NCBI GenBank assembly: GCA_945875545.1
Contig: CAMCKZ010000031.1
Coordinates: 1 to 33,403 of the forward strand
Reading direction: 5' to 3'
Length of the DNA: 33,403 nt
Origin: Polyangium aurulentum
GTDB lineage: Bacteria; Myxococcota_A; Polyangia; Polyangiales; Polyangiaceae
Within the stretch, counting starts at the first letter, position 1; each line of letters opens with the position of its first letter. Shown here piece by piece: positions 31,903 through 33,403 of the stretch. The position numbers and the translations under genes were made by a program. The notes beneath the pieces are model-generated. The model did not search any database. It had not been told where the DNA came from and saw nothing but the letters and a program-made list of their open reading frames with translations.

Positions 31903-33403
31903 CTACTTCTCGTTCAACACAAACACGCCGTCCGGATCGATGTCGCCGCTTCGCAAACAGAGCGCGATATGGTCGATGTACGCGTGGGCCGTGGCGTCTT
32001 CCGGGTGCATGCTGGCCACGTGCTCAAAGCGCATGTGGGCCTCGTTCATGCGGCCCTCGCGAAAGGCCTCCACGGCATCCTGAAATTCCTCAAGGCTTTC
32101 CGTCTTTTTGCGTTGCATAGCCGGGGCCTCGGCGTCGAGCAGTTCAAACAGTTTGATGGGCGCTCTGCGGCCTTTGAGGCGCACATCTCCGAGCGCGCGC
32201 CAGGTAAACGGCTCGTCTTGGGCGGCCTTTCGCACCGTATCGGTGACGAGGACCCGCGCGCCAAAAAACTTGCTTGCGCCCTCCACGCGGCTCGCAATGT
32301 TGACGGCATCGGACAGCACCGTGGCCTCGAAACGCTCGGGTTCACCCAGGGTTCCGAGGCGTGTGCGGCCGACGTGAATGCCTGTGCCAATGTGCATGTC
32401 GTTTAGGCCGTCCAGGGCGTGGTGCATCGCGATCGCCGCGTGGACTGCCGCCACCGGCGACATCGGAAAGATGGCCAACACCGCGTCGCCGATGTATTTA
32501 TCGACAAATCCGCTATGCGTGCGAATAATGGGCCCAATGATGCCGAAGCAGCGGTTCAACCATTCGAATGTATCTGCGGGCGATAGCAGTTCAGCCTTCG
32601 TGGTGAAGCCGCGTACGTCGGAAAAGGAGATGGTCAGATGCTGCTCCACCGCGTCGCCGAGGCACACCTCGGTCATGTCTTCGTGGCCCAGGAGGCGAAT
32701 GGTTTCTTGCGGAATAAACCGGCGCATCGCGACAGACGCCCGGGCCACCCGCAAGTGGGTGTGCAGTCGCGCGAGGAGCTCGCCCCTCGTGATCGGCTTG
32801 TGAACAAAGTCGTTCGCCCCGGCACTGAAACCCTCGACAATGTCTTCTACCTGGTTTTTTGCTGTCAGCAAGAGCACGGGCACGTCGGCGGCGCTCACCG
32901 CTTTTCGCAACGTGCGGCACACGTCGTAGCCGCTCATGCCCGGCATCATCACGTCAAGAAGCACGAGATCGAAGGGCCCCTCGTTCTCAAATCGGGCCAA
33001 GGCTTCCGCGCCCGAGGCAGCTTCCACGACCCTAAACACGCTGTTTTGCAGGTGCTCGGTCACCACAAACCGGTTCAAACGGTCGTCGTCGACCACCAAA
33101 ATGGCCGCGGCCCGAGGCTGCCGACCGCCGTAAAACGTGGGGACTTGGCTTCGCGCCGATCCAATCGGAATGGGCACCGCCGTCGCTACGAGCAGCTTGC
33201 TGTACGTTGCTGCATTGGCAACTGGCACATATTGTGTTAGAATGTCGATGCGTCCGGCGGGCGCGACCGGAACCATGGCGGCAATGGGCGCAAGCCGTGC
33301 GCGCGAGGCCCGGGCGGCCTCATCGGTGAAAATGGCACCGCTCGCCTCGGCCGCGTGAAAGAGAAGGGCCACGGTGGTGCCCGCGCCGAGGGCCGAGTCA
33401 ATC
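31903..33403 (-). CDS. hybrid histidine kinase / receiver / class III adenylate cyclase (5' end outside window)
   Basis: The frame is open to the window edge, so the gene starts beyond it; the GTG at 33372 is internal. The first visible residues (ALGAGTTVALLF) fit the last strand of a histidine-kinase ATPase domain. After an 80-residue linker comes a receiver domain (ILVVDDD, phospho-Asp in LLDVMMPG, LLTAK, HKPI). A class III cyclase domain follows: metal-binding Asp in FSDVRGFT and in DKYIGDAVLAIF, the substrate Lys of that motif, and SDAVNIASRVEG with the transition-state Asn and Arg. The substrate-selecting Lys/Asp pair favours ATP, so cAMP is the likely product. The last 60 residues are helical (TPR-like). 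A kinase that can phosphorylate its own receiver would directly set cyclase activity (inference). Confidence 0.88.
   Translation of the reverse strand, partial: IDSALGAGTTVALLFHAAEASGAIFTDEAARASRARLAPIAAMVPVAPAGRIDILTQYVPVANAATYSKLLVATAVPIPIGSARSQVPTFYGGRQPRAAAILVVDDDRLNRFVVTEHLQNSVFRVVEAASGAEALARFENEGPFDLVLLDVMMPGMSGYDVCRTLRKAVSAADVPVLLLTAKNQVEDIVEGFSAGANDFVHKPITRGELLARLHTHLRVARASVAMRRFIPQETIRLLGHEDMTEVCLGDAVEQHLTISFSDVRGFTTKAELLSPADTFEWLNRCFGIIGPIIRTHSGFVDKYIGDAVLAIFPMSPVAAVHAAIAMHHALDGLNDMHIGTGIHVGRTRLGTLGEPERFEATVLSDAVNIASRVEGASKFFGARVLVTDTVRKAAQDEPFTWRALGDVRLKGRRAPIKLFELLDAEAPAMQRKKTESLEEFQDAVEAFREGRMNEAHMRFEHVASMHPEDATAHAYIDHIALCLRSGDIDPDGVFVLNEK

Overview
The window looks like core chromosome of a myxobacterium (Myxococcota, probably a Polyangium-type lineage; inferred). 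The GC content is high. Signal-peptide lipoproteins are numerous (at least six). There is a membrane-anchored Ser/Thr kinase, a hybrid histidine kinase/receiver/adenylate cyclase, and lipid enzymes suited to a lineage that makes ceramides and vinyl-ether lipids. I see no insertion sequence, phage gene, integrase or CRISPR array.

Layout. 1-2016: the end of a GH25 lysozyme-like lipoprotein gene and a small Cys-rich lipoprotein gene closed by a terminator. 2138-3055 (-): a lipoprotein FKBP prolyl isomerase. 3155-6392 (-): a lysoplasmalogenase-like membrane protein followed by a neutral-ceramidase-like lipoprotein. 6493-9540 (+): a DUF342/FapA-like beta-solenoid protein and an unknown partner. 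9578-12242 (-): a probable operon panC-tmk-PDZ lipoprotein-FKBP lipoprotein. 12367-13763 (+): serA and tRNA-Ala(CGC). 13837-15153 (-) and 15221-16933 (+): a divergent NFACT (Rqc2/RqcH-like) gene and a Ser/Thr kinase gene. 17016-18815 (-): glucokinase and a crotonase-fold protein. 18919-19923 (+): RimK-type ligase. 19988-29486 (-): recC-recB-recD as a tightly overlapping operon. 29566-31845 (+): an M19 dipeptidase-like gene and a CrtC/AttH-type lipoprotein gene. 31903 to the window end (-): hybrid kinase/receiver/cyclase, cut at its 5' end by the window edge.

How the genes work together. recCBD is one functional complex (double-strand break resection). Lysoplasmalogenase plus ceramidase would act on ether lipids and sphingolipids. 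panC and tmk are housekeeping genes sharing a transcript with two envelope proteins. The remaining genes are mostly single units.

The most unusual signal is not a gene. A short spaced palindrome, TRYA-N3-TRYA with core TGCA-N3-TGCA, occurs about 20 times by my count. It lies mostly inside genes, in all three codon phases, where only about two would be expected from base composition. Eight copies carry a third half-site, giving TRYA-N3-TRYA-YGYA. A second AT-rich word, GTAWTAC, is also over-represented. Several enzymes also lack a signature catalytic residue: thymidylate kinase lacks the Walker-A Lys, the crotonase-fold protein lacks both Glu residues, and the M19 protein lacks the bridging Glu.
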